From Desulfobacterales bacterium (GTDB lineage: Bacteria; Desulfobacterota; Desulfobacteria; Desulfobacterales; JASJAZ01): 34,390 bases of DNA. Positions within the stretch are counted from its first letter, which is position 1. Each line of letters opens with the position of its first letter. The DNA is taken from assembly GCA_030066785.1 (NCBI GenBank), contig JASJAZ010000074.1:1-34390 (forward strand). The letters run 5' to 3'. Shown here piece after piece: positions 14,764 through 24,441 of this stretch. A program made the position numbers and the translations under genes. The notes beneath the pieces were generated by a model. The model did no database searches, was not told the DNA's origin, and was given only the letters and a program-made list of their open reading frames with translations.

Positions 14764-15567
14764 TTACCACGGCCAGATGGATTTGAGAAAGATAATGCTT
14801 GCCTGTAAATCTTCCGCAGTACGAATCTCCAAGGTCACCACCGGCGGTCGATCAAGGATTTTTTTTACTTGGTCCAATAAGAAAGCAAAATCAATGCTTC
14901 CCTGACCCAAAGCCAAGTGTTCATCCAGGGAACCATTATTATCATGCAAATGGAGCTGACCAATGTACGGGCCAATAACGGCAATCCATTTTTTCAACGG
15001 TACCTGCCCGAATACCGCCTGATGCCCTGTATCCAAACAAAACTTGACACCCTGCCGGTTCAGACCTGCAATAAGTGGCACGATCTCTTCGGGGCCATGT
15101 TCATAAACATTTTCAAGCATGAGCTGTGCACCGGCAGCTTGAATGTGTTGGCCAAACCAATGCCAGCTTTCCAAACTGTTTGCCAACCACTTGTCTTTGA
15201 AATACCAGTGGCGTTTAAAATCGTACCCGGCATGTCCGATAACGGTTTTGGGTTTAAAAATCGGGAGTAAATCAAGGACCTGTTGAAATCGGCGGCGCGT
15301 CAATTCCCGAATCTGCTCGTCAGGCGATCCCGCTGACAGATCGATAAACGGCGCATGCAACGTCACATCTAAACCATGGGCGTGGATCCGGTCGGCTACT
15401 TTTTTGAATTCCTGTGCATTGAACCGATCCAGTATTTCGGCACTCAGACCTACTTCCGGGTTGAACCCCTTTGCAATGAATTCAGAAAGAAATTGTTCAT
15501 ACAACAGGTTAAACGGTATGTGAATTTGGATCTGCCTTAGAAGTTGATCTGTGCGCACATTTGCCAT
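14764..15567 (-). CDS. TIM-barrel sugar isomerase / AP endonuclease family 2-like protein
   Basis: A 267-residue xylose-isomerase-like TIM barrel (AP_endonuc_2 family). Recognisable metal-ligand segments are VTLHAPF, VIGHAG, LMLENV, VKFCLDTGHQ, IGQLHLHDN and VVTLEI, giving His, Glu, Asp and His ligands in the normal order for this family. Such proteins are sugar-phosphate isomerases, epimerases or, less often, endonuclease IV. The length (endonuclease IV has about 280) and the sequence do not favour DNA repair. ATG 15567 is chosen because GGGGAGG is 6 bases upstream; an adjacent ATG lies at 15570. It is probably transcribed with the upstream unknown gene. Confidence 0.85.
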   Translation of the reverse strand: MANVRTDQLLRQIQIHIPFNLLYEQFLSEFIAKGFNPEVGLSAEILDRFNAQEFKKVADRIHAHGLDVTLHAPFIDLSAGSPDEQIRELTRRRFQQVLDLLPIFKPKTVIGHAGYDFKRHWYFKDKWLANSLESWHWFGQHIQAAGAQLMLENVYEHGPEEIVPLIAGLNRQGVKFCLDTGHQAVFGQVPLKKWIAVIGPYIGQLHLHDNNGSLDEHLALGQGSIDFAFLLDQVKKILDRPPVVTLEIRTAEDLQASIIFLKSIWPW

Positions 15568-15668
15568 CATACGCCTCCCCAAATGAACCTTGTTTGGTTC
15601 ATATCAATATCACATAACTGATTTCAATCGGTTTGGCGGTTCGGATCCTTTAAACCTGCTACCAGGCA

Positions 15669-16085
15669 TTACGAAAAGTTGAGTGTAATTTTTTCCCGAT
15701 CACCGTCTTTTTTGACCTTTACGTTAAGCTCTACGCTGCTGTCACGAATACCAAGGGCCAACGGGAGTTTGCCCTTGGCTGAGTCAATATGCGTGATGTC
15801 CCGTATGGCATTGAAAATTTCATCCGCCACATTTCTGCCGGGAGACGGCAGTTCAGCTGTGCGGTAGTCCGCGGTGACACGAATGTCACCACCCGATTTT
15901 GTGACTGAAATTCTTTTGGCATTACTATTAACACCATGAAGCGCCGCCAAGGCCAGCCATTTAAGAGCGGCTTCATCTGTTTCCGAGTCATTAGATATTT
16001 TCGACATTTCTTTCAAAGGATCAGTTGTGGCAAAACAGTCACAATGCTCCTGAACTTTTACGTGTAAATTACGCTTTTCTTTCAT
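15669..16085 (-). CDS. 138-residue unknown protein
   Basis: A small soluble protein I do not recognise. The start at ATG 16085 (MKEKRNLHVKV) is preferred over a longer frame because AGGAG is 6 bases upstream. A possible Cys pair (EHCDCF) is near the N-terminus, followed by a helix (TDEAALKWLALAALHGV), two strands, a second helix (NVADEIFNAIRDITH) and two final strands (SSVELNVKVKK and EKITLNFS). The two strand-helix units are about 50 residues apart. It lies 102 bases upstream of the TIM-barrel gene on the same strand. No function can be given. Confidence 0.65.
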   Translation of the reverse strand: MKEKRNLHVKVQEHCDCFATTDPLKEMSKISNDSETDEAALKWLALAALHGVNSNAKRISVTKSGGDIRVTADYRTAELPSPGRNVADEIFNAIRDITHIDSAKGKLPLALGIRDSSVELNVKVKKDGDREKITLNFS

Positions 16086-16394
16086 CGGAGGCTCCTTTTC
16101 ATTTAACACGCTAAAATGAAGGACATTTTGTTTGCTACCAGCATAAGCATGCTTTATTGCATATTCAAGGTCGGCGGGGAGTAGATGCAATGGCCCGTGG
16201 GCTTAATAATAAACGCAAAGCAATTGCCAGAATTACTTAAAACGCTAATAAACTACCCCGCCCCAAAAAGCGGGGTATCGTTAAAAGTATTGAACACCCC
16301 AAGGGGGGGGTATGGCACTCTATGCAACGCAATTAAACGACAACTCAATAAAGGCAGCGATTGGTTTTGCGGGTAGGCGGTCTCTTAATTGCGG
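16086..16394. other. intergenic region with two GC-rich hairpins
   Basis: 309 bases between two minus-strand genes. A perfect 8-base-pair stem TACCCCGC / GCGGGGTA (16254-16277, loop CCCAAAAA) and a second short one ACCCC / GGGGT around 16296-16311 with a run of eight G lie in it. Neither has a clear T-run, so they may be weak terminators of the HDOD gene or repetitive hairpins. No reading frame here looks coding. Confidence 0.4.
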
Positions 16395-18008
16395 CTACTT
16401 TTTGTCCAACTCTTCGGCAATCTGATCCACGGCCACCGATACTTTTTGGGTGATACCCTCTAAAATCTCTTCATCCAGTCCCAACATATCAAGCGCTTTG
16501 CCATCGACTGTCGGTAATTCTCCCTCGATACAATGCCCCAGACCGGCACGAATCGCCGTAGCATCCGCCACATTAAGAACGTAGGCCAATTCATTTTCTT
16601 GGGATTGTTCGGGGGTATGATGATAACAAATTGCTTCCGCCTGGGATGCGGGAATGTTCCAAAGCTTGCATAATTCCGCGGCAATTTCTGGATGATCAAA
16701 CCCCAGAAGCGCTTTTTCTGCAGCAATTAAAGTTTGACCACCGCCATTAAGCATTTCCATAAAGGCTTCTTTCTGTTTATTGATATGTCGATCCAGCACG
16801 ATTTTACCTGCATCGTGAATCAATCCGGCTGAAAACGCATCATTTTCCAGTTTTGGGTTGCGGCGGGCAGCGATGAATTTGGAAGCAAAGGCCACTCCCA
16901 TGGAATGGCGCCATAAGTCACCCGAATCTAATCCATAGCCTTTCAACTCTTTGCCTAACAGGCTTGACGCACTAGCAACGGTAATCAACTCACCCAGGGT
17001 TTTGAATCCAAGCACAACTGCAGCATGCTGAATTGAGGAGACCGTACCCATCAATCCATAGTAGGCCGAGTTGGCCATTCTAAGCACTCGCACCGCGATG
17101 GCCTGATCGGTTTCAATCACACTGCCGATTTCCTTAAAACTCGACTTAGAATTGGCCAAAATCTGACGGGCCTTGTGAACAATTTTGGGCATGGGGGGCA
17201 AGTCCTTCATATTTCGCAAAATCTTCTTCTTGAGGGCATCACCCTGCGACTGACCCTCTGTTTGGTCTTCGCTACCATCAACAGCTTCATCTTCAGCATT
17301 GATCCCCTGGGCCACCTCCGCAATCCCCGAAGATATTAAAGTATACAGTGCTTTATACACTAGCGCTTTGTCTTTGCTGCTTTCAGCAATAACCTGTTTG
17401 ACGCTGCGTTGGCCGTTGAGAAACCCCAGAACCAACTTCTCATCATCGCTAAGTTCCACCTCGGAAATATTTTCAAGCCGGTCGCCAATTTGAAATACCA
17501 TCTTGTCATGCGAGATTTGTTTCTCGATAATCGACATTTTTTCAATGCGTCGAGTAGCCTTCAAGATCAATTTCATAATATTGAGCTGGGTAACAATCAG
17601 ACCTTTGGTACTAATATTGGCTTCCTTAAATTCAAATTCGCCTGTTTCCCATAAAAACAGGTTGAAGATGACTTCTTCGGTTTGAACTTTAATAATCTTT
17701 TTTAAAACATCCTCGGGAATATATCCCTTCTCAACCAAAATGGTACCTAACACTTTTTTCTGAGCCTTCGATTCTTCCAGACATTCTGTCAACTGCTCAT
17801 CCGTGATGATGCCTTTACTTTTTAACAATTCACCCAGCAACACTTGCTTGGTGTGCCCCATGGTGTAAATGATGTCACCGTCTTTTAAAATGATTTTAAT
17901 TGATTCGGCATCATTGTTGACTTGCAAAATGCCCGTCATAGAATCATCTGCAAAACCTCTTAATATCCGACCCAAAAAAAATGTCTCGAAATTACCTTTG
18001 ATTGCCAT
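16395..18008 (-). CDS. DUF4388 - GspE N-like - HDOD signalling protein
   Basis: A 537-residue cytoplasmic regulator. The N-terminal region (1-60, GNFETFFLGRILRGFADDSMTG) is a DUF4388/PATAN-type domain; residues 58-130 have repeats LGELLKSKGIITDEQL and LGTILVEKGYIPEDVL of the type II secretion GspE N-domain kind; an acidic Glu/Gln/Ser linker follows (about 240-262); and a C-terminal HDOD domain (about 268-465) has the LPPMPKI entry motif, the QAIAVRVLRMANSAYYG segment and LIHDAGK. HDOD proteins couple to second-messenger or stress signalling, usually without demonstrated phosphodiesterase activity. SD GGAG is 5 bases before ATG 18008. Its partner is unknown. Confidence 0.9.
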   Translation of the reverse strand: MAIKGNFETFFLGRILRGFADDSMTGILQVNNDAESIKIILKDGDIIYTMGHTKQVLLGELLKSKGIITDEQLTECLEESKAQKKVLGTILVEKGYIPEDVLKKIIKVQTEEVIFNLFLWETGEFEFKEANISTKGLIVTQLNIMKLILKATRRIEKMSIIEKQISHDKMVFQIGDRLENISEVELSDDEKLVLGFLNGQRSVKQVIAESSKDKALVYKALYTLISSGIAEVAQGINAEDEAVDGSEDQTEGQSQGDALKKKILRNMKDLPPMPKIVHKARQILANSKSSFKEIGSVIETDQAIAVRVLRMANSAYYGLMGTVSSIQHAAVVLGFKTLGELITVASASSLLGKELKGYGLDSGDLWRHSMGVAFASKFIAARRNPKLENDAFSAGLIHDAGKIVLDRHINKQKEAFMEMLNGGGQTLIAAEKALLGFDHPEIAAELCKLWNIPASQAEAICYHHTPEQSQENELAYVLNVADATAIRAGLGHCIEGELPTVDGKALDMLGLDEEILEGITQKVSVAVDQIAEELDKK

Positions 18009-18443
18009 GATTGCTCCGACTTTTCAGATTATATTGACCGGTCATGCTACCAGTCTGTTTAGTGTAACTTTCCTTTTTCTTAACCAATTTTCTGAATCTG
18101 TACGAAATCGACAAATTCGTCTTGCAACGATGCACAAAAAGCAGATCCTATTAATCTATCGGACCTTGATCGCTAAAACCGTAGTTAAAATTTTATTTTT
18201 TTAATCGAAATATTGGTTTAAATAACCCAGACACCTGCTTTAGTGAAGGGACAGCTTTATGCTTTGAATGGCCCTATGGTTGTGCTATTACAGAATCCAA
18301 TCATAAAACGAATGGGCTGCTTGGCGGTCTTGCAGCTTGTGCCGGTTGGATATGCTGGCCATAGGCAACCACCGTCCGGTTATACGCCTGCAGCAAGCCG
18401 ACGCAAAACCATCTAATGCCTGGCCAGACTCGGAGTCGCATTA
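18009..18443. other. divergent intergenic region without clear elements
   Basis: 435 bases between the HDOD and adenosyltransferase genes. The half nearer the adenosyltransferase is GC-richer and includes small inverted segments. I looked for the conserved core of a cobalamin riboswitch because of the downstream gene and did not find it. A 34-codon frame (18312-18416) lacks an SD. Confidence 0.4.
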
Positions 18444-19016
18444 ATGAAAGTTTACACCGGTAGCGGAGACAAGGGTAAAACCAGCCTTTTCAGTGGTGAA
18501 AGGGTGCCCAAAAACAATCAGCGCATTAATGCTTTCGGTGATGTGGATGAATTGAACTCGATATTGGGCACCATGATTGCCACACTGTCTGAACAGCAGC
18601 GCTACCTTATTGAACAGATAGAAAAAATCCAATCGGATCTGCTAAATATCGGAGCTTGGTTGGCCACTACTTCCGAGTCTGAGGCTATCCAGCAGTTGAA
18701 AGCAATCCCACTCACACGCATTCAGTTTCTGGAAAAAGCCATCGATGCCATGGAAAAAAATCTTCCCACCCTTAAAGGTTTCATTTTACCCGGTGGCACC
18801 TTATCGGCGGGACTAGCACATATGGCACGCACGGTTTGCAGACGCGCGGAGCGCCGCGTGGTGGGCTTGATGAACACACTCGAATTTGGCAATACCTTGC
18901 CTGAACCACTTCAAAGCCTGGTTATCTACTTAAACCGACTATCGGATTATTTGTTCGTGCTGGCCCGTTTTTGCAATTATTTGGCGGATAAGCCAGACAC
19001 ACTTTGGAAATCATAG
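18444..19016 (+). CDS. ATP:cob(I)alamin adenosyltransferase (PduO type)
   Basis: A 190-residue PduO-family enzyme that transfers the adenosyl group of ATP to cob(I)alamin, giving adenosylcobalamin in the cytoplasm. The N-terminal ATP site VYTGSGDKGKTSLFSGERVPKN, the following DVDELNSILG, and the C-terminal helix with C-R-R-AERRVV (about 129-138) and LNRLSDYLFVLAR are diagnostic. It starts ATG 18444 with GGAG 8 bases upstream. It supports coenzyme B12 enzymes such as methylmalonyl-CoA mutase, expected in propionate-metabolising sulfate reducers (inference). Other cobalamin genes are not in the window, and the following gene is separated by 114 bases. Confidence 0.95.
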   Translation: MKVYTGSGDKGKTSLFSGERVPKNNQRINAFGDVDELNSILGTMIATLSEQQRYLIEQIEKIQSDLLNIGAWLATTSESEAIQQLKAIPLTRIQFLEKAIDAMEKNLPTLKGFILPGGTLSAGLAHMARTVCRRAERRVVGLMNTLEFGNTLPEPLQSLVIYLNRLSDYLFVLARFCNYLADKPDTLWKS

Positions 19017-19130
19017 CGCTTCATTATGTGCTGGCACCTTCACACCACAATTGTGAACTGGCGTTTGCTATTTTCAGATATATTTTTTATGAGCCTACAC
19101 CGTTTCCGTCTTTGATAAGGGTGTTTTGCC

Positions 19131-19850
19131 ATGCAATCAGCTGAATTGGCCCAAAAAGTCATGCTGTTTATGGTCGTTTTACTGCCGATCGAGCTTCTGG
19201 CGGCCACGGATGTCTTTCAAGGCGCCCGACAACAAATGGTGCTAAACCAAATCAAGGCCCGGGGCGTATCAAATCCCAAAGTCCTGGCGGCAATGCAGCA
19301 GGTACCACGTCACCGTTTTGTGCCCACAAACATGATCGCACGCGCTTATGCCGATCGTCCGCTGCCCATCGGTGAAGGACAAACAATTTCGCAACCCTAC
19401 ATTGTCGCTTTGATGACGGCGGCTCTGAAGTTAGAGGGGCGCGAACGCGTTCTGGAAATCGGTACTGGCTCGGGTTATCAAGCAGCCATTCTGGCAGAAA
19501 TTGCTGCGGAAGTTTATACCATCGAGATCAAGACCAAACTGTATCACCGCGCCACTGGTCTGCTGTCTGATTTGGGTTATGCGGGGATTAAAACCCGTTC
19601 CGGCGATGGATATTTCGGATGGCCGGAAGCCGCACCGTTTGACGCGATTATGATTACCGCGGCCGTCGATCATATCCCACCGCCGCTCATTAAACAGCTC
19701 AAAGACGGCGGGCGGTTGATCCTGCCATTGGGCAATCCGCTTAGTTATCAAAATCTGGTTTTGGTATCCAAAAGTGGTGATGATGTCACCGTAAAACAGA
19801 TAACCGGTGTCCTGTTCGTTCCCATGACCGGCCATGCCTTGGAGCGCTAG
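19131..19850 (+). CDS. pcm: exported protein-L-isoaspartate O-methyltransferase
   Basis: A 239-residue PCMT enzyme that methylates isoaspartyl residues for repair of aged proteins. SAM motif I (VLEIGTGSGYQAAIL) and the PCMT signature GEGQTISQPYIVALM are complete, and motif with DAIMITAAVDHIPPPL closes the active site. Unlike the usual cytoplasmic form of about 210 residues, it has a hydrophobic N-terminal segment (about 8-25, QKVMLFMVVLLPIELLAATD) that looks like a signal peptide or anchor, so it would act outside the cytoplasm, where a SAM supply is not obvious. Alternatively it is membrane-attached and cytoplasmic. The last 17 bases overlap the next gene. Confidence 0.92.
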   Translation: MQSAELAQKVMLFMVVLLPIELLAATDVFQGARQQMVLNQIKARGVSNPKVLAAMQQVPRHRFVPTNMIARAYADRPLPIGEGQTISQPYIVALMTAALKLEGRERVLEIGTGSGYQAAILAEIAAEVYTIEIKTKLYHRATGLLSDLGYAGIKTRSGDGYFGWPEAAPFDAIMITAAVDHIPPPLIKQLKDGGRLILPLGNPLSYQNLVLVSKSGDDVTVKQITGVLFVPMTGHALER

Positions 19851-22287
19851 TAGAAATATAGTTGCCATCCCTCCGATATTAGCCACCGTTTTGGTTATGT
19901 CGCTGTCCTCACTGGCTTTTGAAGTACTGCTGGCACGTATCTTTGCGATTTCCCAATGGAATCATTTATCCTTCATGGTTATCAGCATTGCCCTATTTGG
20001 GTTTGCGTCCAGCGGTACCTATCTCAATCTGGCGGGGCTGTCGAGCCGTTCCCAACTTCAAGATTGGTTGAATGCCCGACGCCTGGTCATTCTCATCAGC
20101 CTTTACAGCGCCTCGGCCTTAATTGCTTTTATTACACTAACCCACATGCCGTTGGATTATTTTCGTTTACCGTTCGAAGCGGCTCAGGCCGTTTATTTGC
20201 TTAGCGCCTATCTTTTGACTGCTTTGCCCTTTTTTTGCACAGGTTTAATCATTGCCCTGGCCTATGCATCCTTTCCTGCCAAAACCGGCAGTGTTTACCT
20301 GGCTACCATGGTGGGTTCCGCCGGTGGGGCCTTGTTACCGGCCATTGCACTATCATTATTCGGCGAGGGTCGACTCTTTTGTGCAATAAGCCTGCTGCCA
20401 TTGGGTTTAGTACCTTTATATTTGCCGCAGGCACCTGCACACCAATTTCATGCCGCCGACGATGATCATCAACCACCACGATATTTTCTGGGAAGATGGT
20501 TTTTAAGCACAATTATTGGTTTGCTGATATTTTTCAGTACCTTTATCATACCTGAATATAAATTTTTACACATAAAGCCTTCGCACTACAAAGCCCTGCA
20601 TCAAGTTCTTCAATTCCCAGATACCAACATCACTCAAACCGAACACCATTTGCGCGGCCGGGTGGACACCATCAACAGCCCTTTTATTCGCTTTGCCCCG
20701 GGTCTAAGTCTAAAATTCACCGAAACACTGCCCCGTACCTCAGCTTTATATTTAGATGGTGATAATGCCTCGCATTTGTATCACGTAAAATCATGGCCAA
20801 ATAATCGTTTCGCCCGCGCCACGCTCGCTTATGCCGGTTATACCTTACATCCCAATCCACAGCATGTGCTGGTAGTACAAAACGCCGGTGGTGCGGCAGC
20901 CGCCTGTGCCCTGGCTTCCGGCGCAGGCGACATTACCCTGGTCCACCCCCGTTCGAATATTGCTAAACAAATTGATCAATTTTACCCGATCCAAATCGTC
21001 ACCGAACAGCCGCGCGCGTTTCTAGCCAACACCTCCAATCAGTTCGATATCATTCACATTGAAGATTGGGGAACCTCGCTGGCAGGAACCGCAGCCTTAA
21101 ACCAAAGCCATCTGTTAACCATCAACGCATTGACTGCATACTGGCAACATTTAACAACGCAGGGTGTCATCATTATATCGCGCAAACTGCTGCTGCCGCC
21201 AGCGGAATCCTTACGACTATGGGCCACAGCATATACCAGCCTACGGCAGCAAGGCCTGCCCGACCCTGAACGTCACATCATCATGCTGCGTAACTGGGAT
21301 ACCTTTACGTTGCTGGTAACGCGACAGCCATCTGAGAACCTTGCGGTTATCCGCAATTTTGCAAATCGATATAACTTTGATCTAATGTATGCCCCTCATT
21401 TGAACCCCTGCGAGGTCAATCGTTTCAACGTTTTCGACCAACCCTTTCATTACGCAGCATTAACCGAGCTCGCCAATGCGTATCAAACCGAAACAGAGCA
21501 AACCTTTTTTGATAAATACCTTCTGGATGTTGTGCCTCAGACCGATGACCGTCCTTTTCCCGATCGTTATCTGAAGTGGGTAAAAATTAAAAACTTTCAC
21601 CAAAGCATGGGTAACCGCATCTATACCTTAATTCTGTCCAGCGAGGTAGTGGTGATGGTCGTTCTGGTGGAAGCGCTAGTAATTGCAGTTATCCTCCTGA
21701 TGGCGCCACTAATCTATATCCGCAAGCGGCTTCAGCCACCGGCAATTTCCCACATCGTCTACTTTCTAGCCGTCGGTGCCGGATTTATGTTTGTGGAATT
21801 ATATTTTATAAAAGCCTTTACGTTGCTTTTCGGCAATCCAGTGGTCAGCCTGACAGTTGTGCTGGGTGGCGTCCTTATCTTTTCAGGCGCCGGCGGCTAC
21901 TGGGCAACGCGTGCCGGTATTCGCCGCTTATCGCCGGTGTTGGCAATTTTGATATTATTTTTGTTTGCGTTGGTTTTTTTCAATGAAACGCTGTTGTCCG
22001 CGATTTTAACCTTGCCGGTGTTCTATCGGTATGCTTGGGCGGTGGTAATGCTGTTTCCAATCAGTTTTTTGATGGGCGCCCCTTTTTCTCTGGGAATGCG
22101 GTATTTGCTTTCGAGCCCAGGCCAGCGGGCGTATGCCTGGGCTGCTAACGGCAGCGCTTCGGTATTGGCCGCCATCGCTGCCGCGCAGATGGCGCTCAGC
22201 ATCGGCATCCAATTTATCCTGGCCGGAGCCATCGCCGCCTATATCGTGGCAGGTGCCTGCGTACGGCGCTTGTTAGCTGCAAATTAA
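19834..22287 (+). CDS. large membrane protein with spermidine-synthase-like core
   Basis: An 817-residue protein starting inside the end of pcm (17-base overlap), so translation is coupled. Roughly seven hydrophobic helices (residues 10-240) precede a soluble region (about 240-580) and at least six further helices (about 600-815). The soluble part is spermidine-synthase/Rossmann-like: NAGGAAAACALASGAG (350-365) corresponds to the SAM-type glycine loop, and DIIHIEDWGTSLAG to the strand carrying the acid. The acidic residue normally ending strand 2 is replaced by LVHPR (369-373), so the cofactor site looks degenerate. Similar proteins are annotated as fused MFS/spermidine synthase. Function is unknown; polyamine synthesis is doubtful. 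Confidence 0.8.
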   Translation: MPWSASRNIVAIPPILATVLVMSLSSLAFEVLLARIFAISQWNHLSFMVISIALFGFASSGTYLNLAGLSSRSQLQDWLNARRLVILISLYSASALIAFITLTHMPLDYFRLPFEAAQAVYLLSAYLLTALPFFCTGLIIALAYASFPAKTGSVYLATMVGSAGGALLPAIALSLFGEGRLFCAISLLPLGLVPLYLPQAPAHQFHAADDDHQPPRYFLGRWFLSTIIGLLIFFSTFIIPEYKFLHIKPSHYKALHQVLQFPDTNITQTEHHLRGRVDTINSPFIRFAPGLSLKFTETLPRTSALYLDGDNASHLYHVKSWPNNRFARATLAYAGYTLHPNPQHVLVVQNAGGAAAACALASGAGDITLVHPRSNIAKQIDQFYPIQIVTEQPRAFLANTSNQFDIIHIEDWGTSLAGTAALNQSHLLTINALTAYWQHLTTQGVIIISRKLLLPPAESLRLWATAYTSLRQQGLPDPERHIIMLRNWDTFTLLVTRQPSENLAVIRNFANRYNFDLMYAPHLNPCEVNRFNVFDQPFHYAALTELANAYQTETEQTFFDKYLLDVVPQTDDRPFPDRYLKWVKIKNFHQSMGNRIYTLILSSEVVVMVVLVEALVIAVILLMAPLIYIRKRLQPPAISHIVYFLAVGAGFMFVELYFIKAFTLLFGNPVVSLTVVLGGVLIFSGAGGYWATRAGIRRLSPVLAILILFLFALVFFNETLLSAILTLPVFYRYAWAVVMLFPISFLMGAPFSLGMRYLLSSPGQRAYAWAANGSASVLAAIAAAQMALSIGIQFILAGAIAAYIVAGACVRRLLAAN

Positions 22288-22356
22288 GGTGCATGGAATT
22301 TACTAAATTTTTAAGCGCAAACGGCCATGACCTACAGACATCACATATCTAACACG

Positions 22357-24441
22357 CTATGTCGGAATGATGGGTGTCGTGGTTGTGCGGATATGCAAAT
22401 CGCGTTGCGGGTAAGGAATTTCGATGCCGGCTTCTTTGAAAGCGGCAAATATGGCGAAAAAGAGGTTGCTACGTACCCGGCGACGTGCGGTTGTTCGCAC
22501 ATCAATCCAAAACAGCAGCTCAAAGTTAATGGAGTTGTCACCATATTCCACAAATCGAACCCCAGGTTCACGGTAATTGGATACTAAGGTTTCTTTATTG
22601 GCAACGGCCATCAGAATTTCTTGTATTTGCGAGGGATCAGCATCATATGAGGCGCCCACCAACATGTCGATTCGAATGTAGGGTGAAGAAAGAGAATAGT
22701 TAATCACGGTTTGAGTAATAAAATCCGAGTTGGGAATAATATACTCGATATTATCTCGACTGCGTACCTTGGTAGCCCGCAAAGATATTTCAATCACTTC
22801 ACCCAGCGTATCACCCACTTCGATCCAGTCGCCCTTGCGGATTTTTCCTCCGAAAATAATCGAAAAACCACTGATCAGATTCGCGGCCATATTCTGCAAT
22901 CCCAAGCCCAAACCGATTCCGATGGCGCCAGCAAAAACCAGCAGAAACCGCAAATCAATCCCTACGACTTTTAGCGAAATCAAAAAACCGATGACAAAAG
23001 TGAAGTATTTTAAAAAGGTATTCAGAGCATAGCCCAGCCCTGTGTCGATACCGAGCGACGGATAAATTTTATAATCCAGATACGCCTGCAGCAGTCGTGA
23101 GGCAAAGATAAACGCTACCAAAATCAAGACCGCTTTAACAATAATCCACAGGGTCACCAAATTGGTGCCCAGTTTGAGCACCGGAAACGACATTAACCGT
23201 TGCAGCGGTGATAGCAATCCCAGCAGGTTCAATACAATCAGTGCGGTGGCAATGGCGGTGGCGTATACCAAAATCCCTTTGAGGGAGCGAATCAGTAGCT
23301 GCGCCGCCTCATCGGATTTGTCTTTTTGGGCTGCCCATTTCTGCAGCCAGCCTTGTAGAAAATGATAAGCCAGCATAATGGCCAAATAGGCGCCGGCGGT
23401 GGTCCAGATCTTGGTGAGCACCACACTGCCGAGTTGCTTGTAACCGATGCACCACAGCAGTGCCACCAAGAAAGAAAAGAAAATTAATGGGAAATAGTAT
23501 TGGGTTAGGTTGCGAATAAAGGTTTCGTAGCTTTTGTAAGGAAGGTGCGGCAGTAGCGATAGCAACGCTTTTTTTTGTAAATGCAACAGAAACAATACAA
23601 CGACGATGGATACCGCTACAGCAAATTTAAGAAGCGCCAGCACATCTGCGCGAATCGGAAACACTTCGGCACCCCAAGGTACGGCAATTCCTACGAGCAC
23701 ATAGATCAAAGCCAGCCGAGCCAGCTGAAAAATGGTGCGCCCATACTGAGCCGTCACTTTGAAAAGATCGCGTGTCAATGATTCACGCAGCAGACCTATT
23801 AGCAAGCCACCCACCGCCCATAATACCAACAATCGCCCGGTGATTCGAAACCAGGGAGCCTTATACTCAATCAGCGCATTCATAAGGGCATAAGCGCCCA
23901 GCAAAATAAGGGGCATCAGCGAGGCAACAACGATACGCACGGATGACAGTACAAAAGGATAGACGGTCTCGGGGATTTTATCACTGAAGGGCTGAACACG
24001 ACGCTCTACCATGGCCAGCACTTTTTTCTGACCTAAAAGACTGTAAAACACGGCTACAATGAAAGTGAGCATAATGAGCGATCCCGCCACACCCAGCACA
24101 CGACTTTGCTCCATGATGTGCGCCATGAATTTGGGTAGCTGTAACGGAAGCGTCAAGGCCCATTCATACAAATAGTTTAACGTGTCCCAATCCCATCCCA
24201 AAGGTTTGCGCTCAAACATCGATCGGGCGCGCTGTTCTAATTCTTCCCTGACGCGGGTTGCTTCCCGAATCATGGATTCGCCCATATCTTGTTGCAGGAC
24301 AATCGTGCCTTCAGGGGTCGCCTCACCTTCTGGTTTCTCCACAGCTGCCGGTGCATCCGGTTCGGCAGCCCCAACGTTACTACCGACACATAGTACGCAG
24401 AAAAGCACAAGCAAGAAACGGCATAAGGTTCTGGCAGGCAT
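22357..24441 (-). CDS. large MscS-family mechanosensitive channel
   Basis: A 694-residue inner-membrane channel. It begins with a signal peptide (residues 1-26, cleaved near GSNVGAAE), then a periplasmic Glu/Pro-rich region, about ten membrane helices (100-500), and the MscS pore and beta domain at roughly 495-600 (GIGLGLGLQNMAANLISGF, then GDWIEVGD). The C-terminal alpha/beta region to 694 ends YPQRDLHIRTT, the usual family closing motif. Such large members resemble MscK/YbdG-like channels that open on hypo-osmotic shock. SD GGGAG lies 5 bases before ATG 24441. It is convergent with the preceding membrane protein and probably monocistronic. Confidence 0.93.
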   Translation of the reverse strand: MPARTLCRFLLVLFCVLCVGSNVGAAEPDAPAAVEKPEGEATPEGTIVLQQDMGESMIREATRVREELEQRARSMFERKPLGWDWDTLNYLYEWALTLPLQLPKFMAHIMEQSRVLGVAGSLIMLTFIVAVFYSLLGQKKVLAMVERRVQPFSDKIPETVYPFVLSSVRIVVASLMPLILLGAYALMNALIEYKAPWFRITGRLLVLWAVGGLLIGLLRESLTRDLFKVTAQYGRTIFQLARLALIYVLVGIAVPWGAEVFPIRADVLALLKFAVAVSIVVVLFLLHLQKKALLSLLPHLPYKSYETFIRNLTQYYFPLIFFSFLVALLWCIGYKQLGSVVLTKIWTTAGAYLAIMLAYHFLQGWLQKWAAQKDKSDEAAQLLIRSLKGILVYATAIATALIVLNLLGLLSPLQRLMSFPVLKLGTNLVTLWIIVKAVLILVAFIFASRLLQAYLDYKIYPSLGIDTGLGYALNTFLKYFTFVIGFLISLKVVGIDLRFLLVFAGAIGIGLGLGLQNMAANLISGFSIIFGGKIRKGDWIEVGDTLGEVIEISLRATKVRSRDNIEYIIPNSDFITQTVINYSLSSPYIRIDMLVGASYDADPSQIQEILMAVANKETLVSNYREPGVRFVEYGDNSINFELLFWIDVRTTARRRVRSNLFFAIFAAFKEAGIEIPYPQRDLHIRTTTTPIIPT

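Noticed and set aside
16254..16311. GC-rich hairpins as intrinsic terminator of the HDOD gene
   Set aside because: They lie upstream of the following gene, not after the HDOD stop, and have no T-run; kept only as hairpins.
18312..18416. 34-codon frame with a signal-like start
   Set aside because: No SD; composition of the tail is not protein-like.
18240..18443. Possible cobalamin riboswitch ahead of the adenosyltransferase gene
   Set aside because: The conserved B12-box core and the usual GCCACTG and GGGAA elements are not seen; only small GC-rich inverted segments remain.
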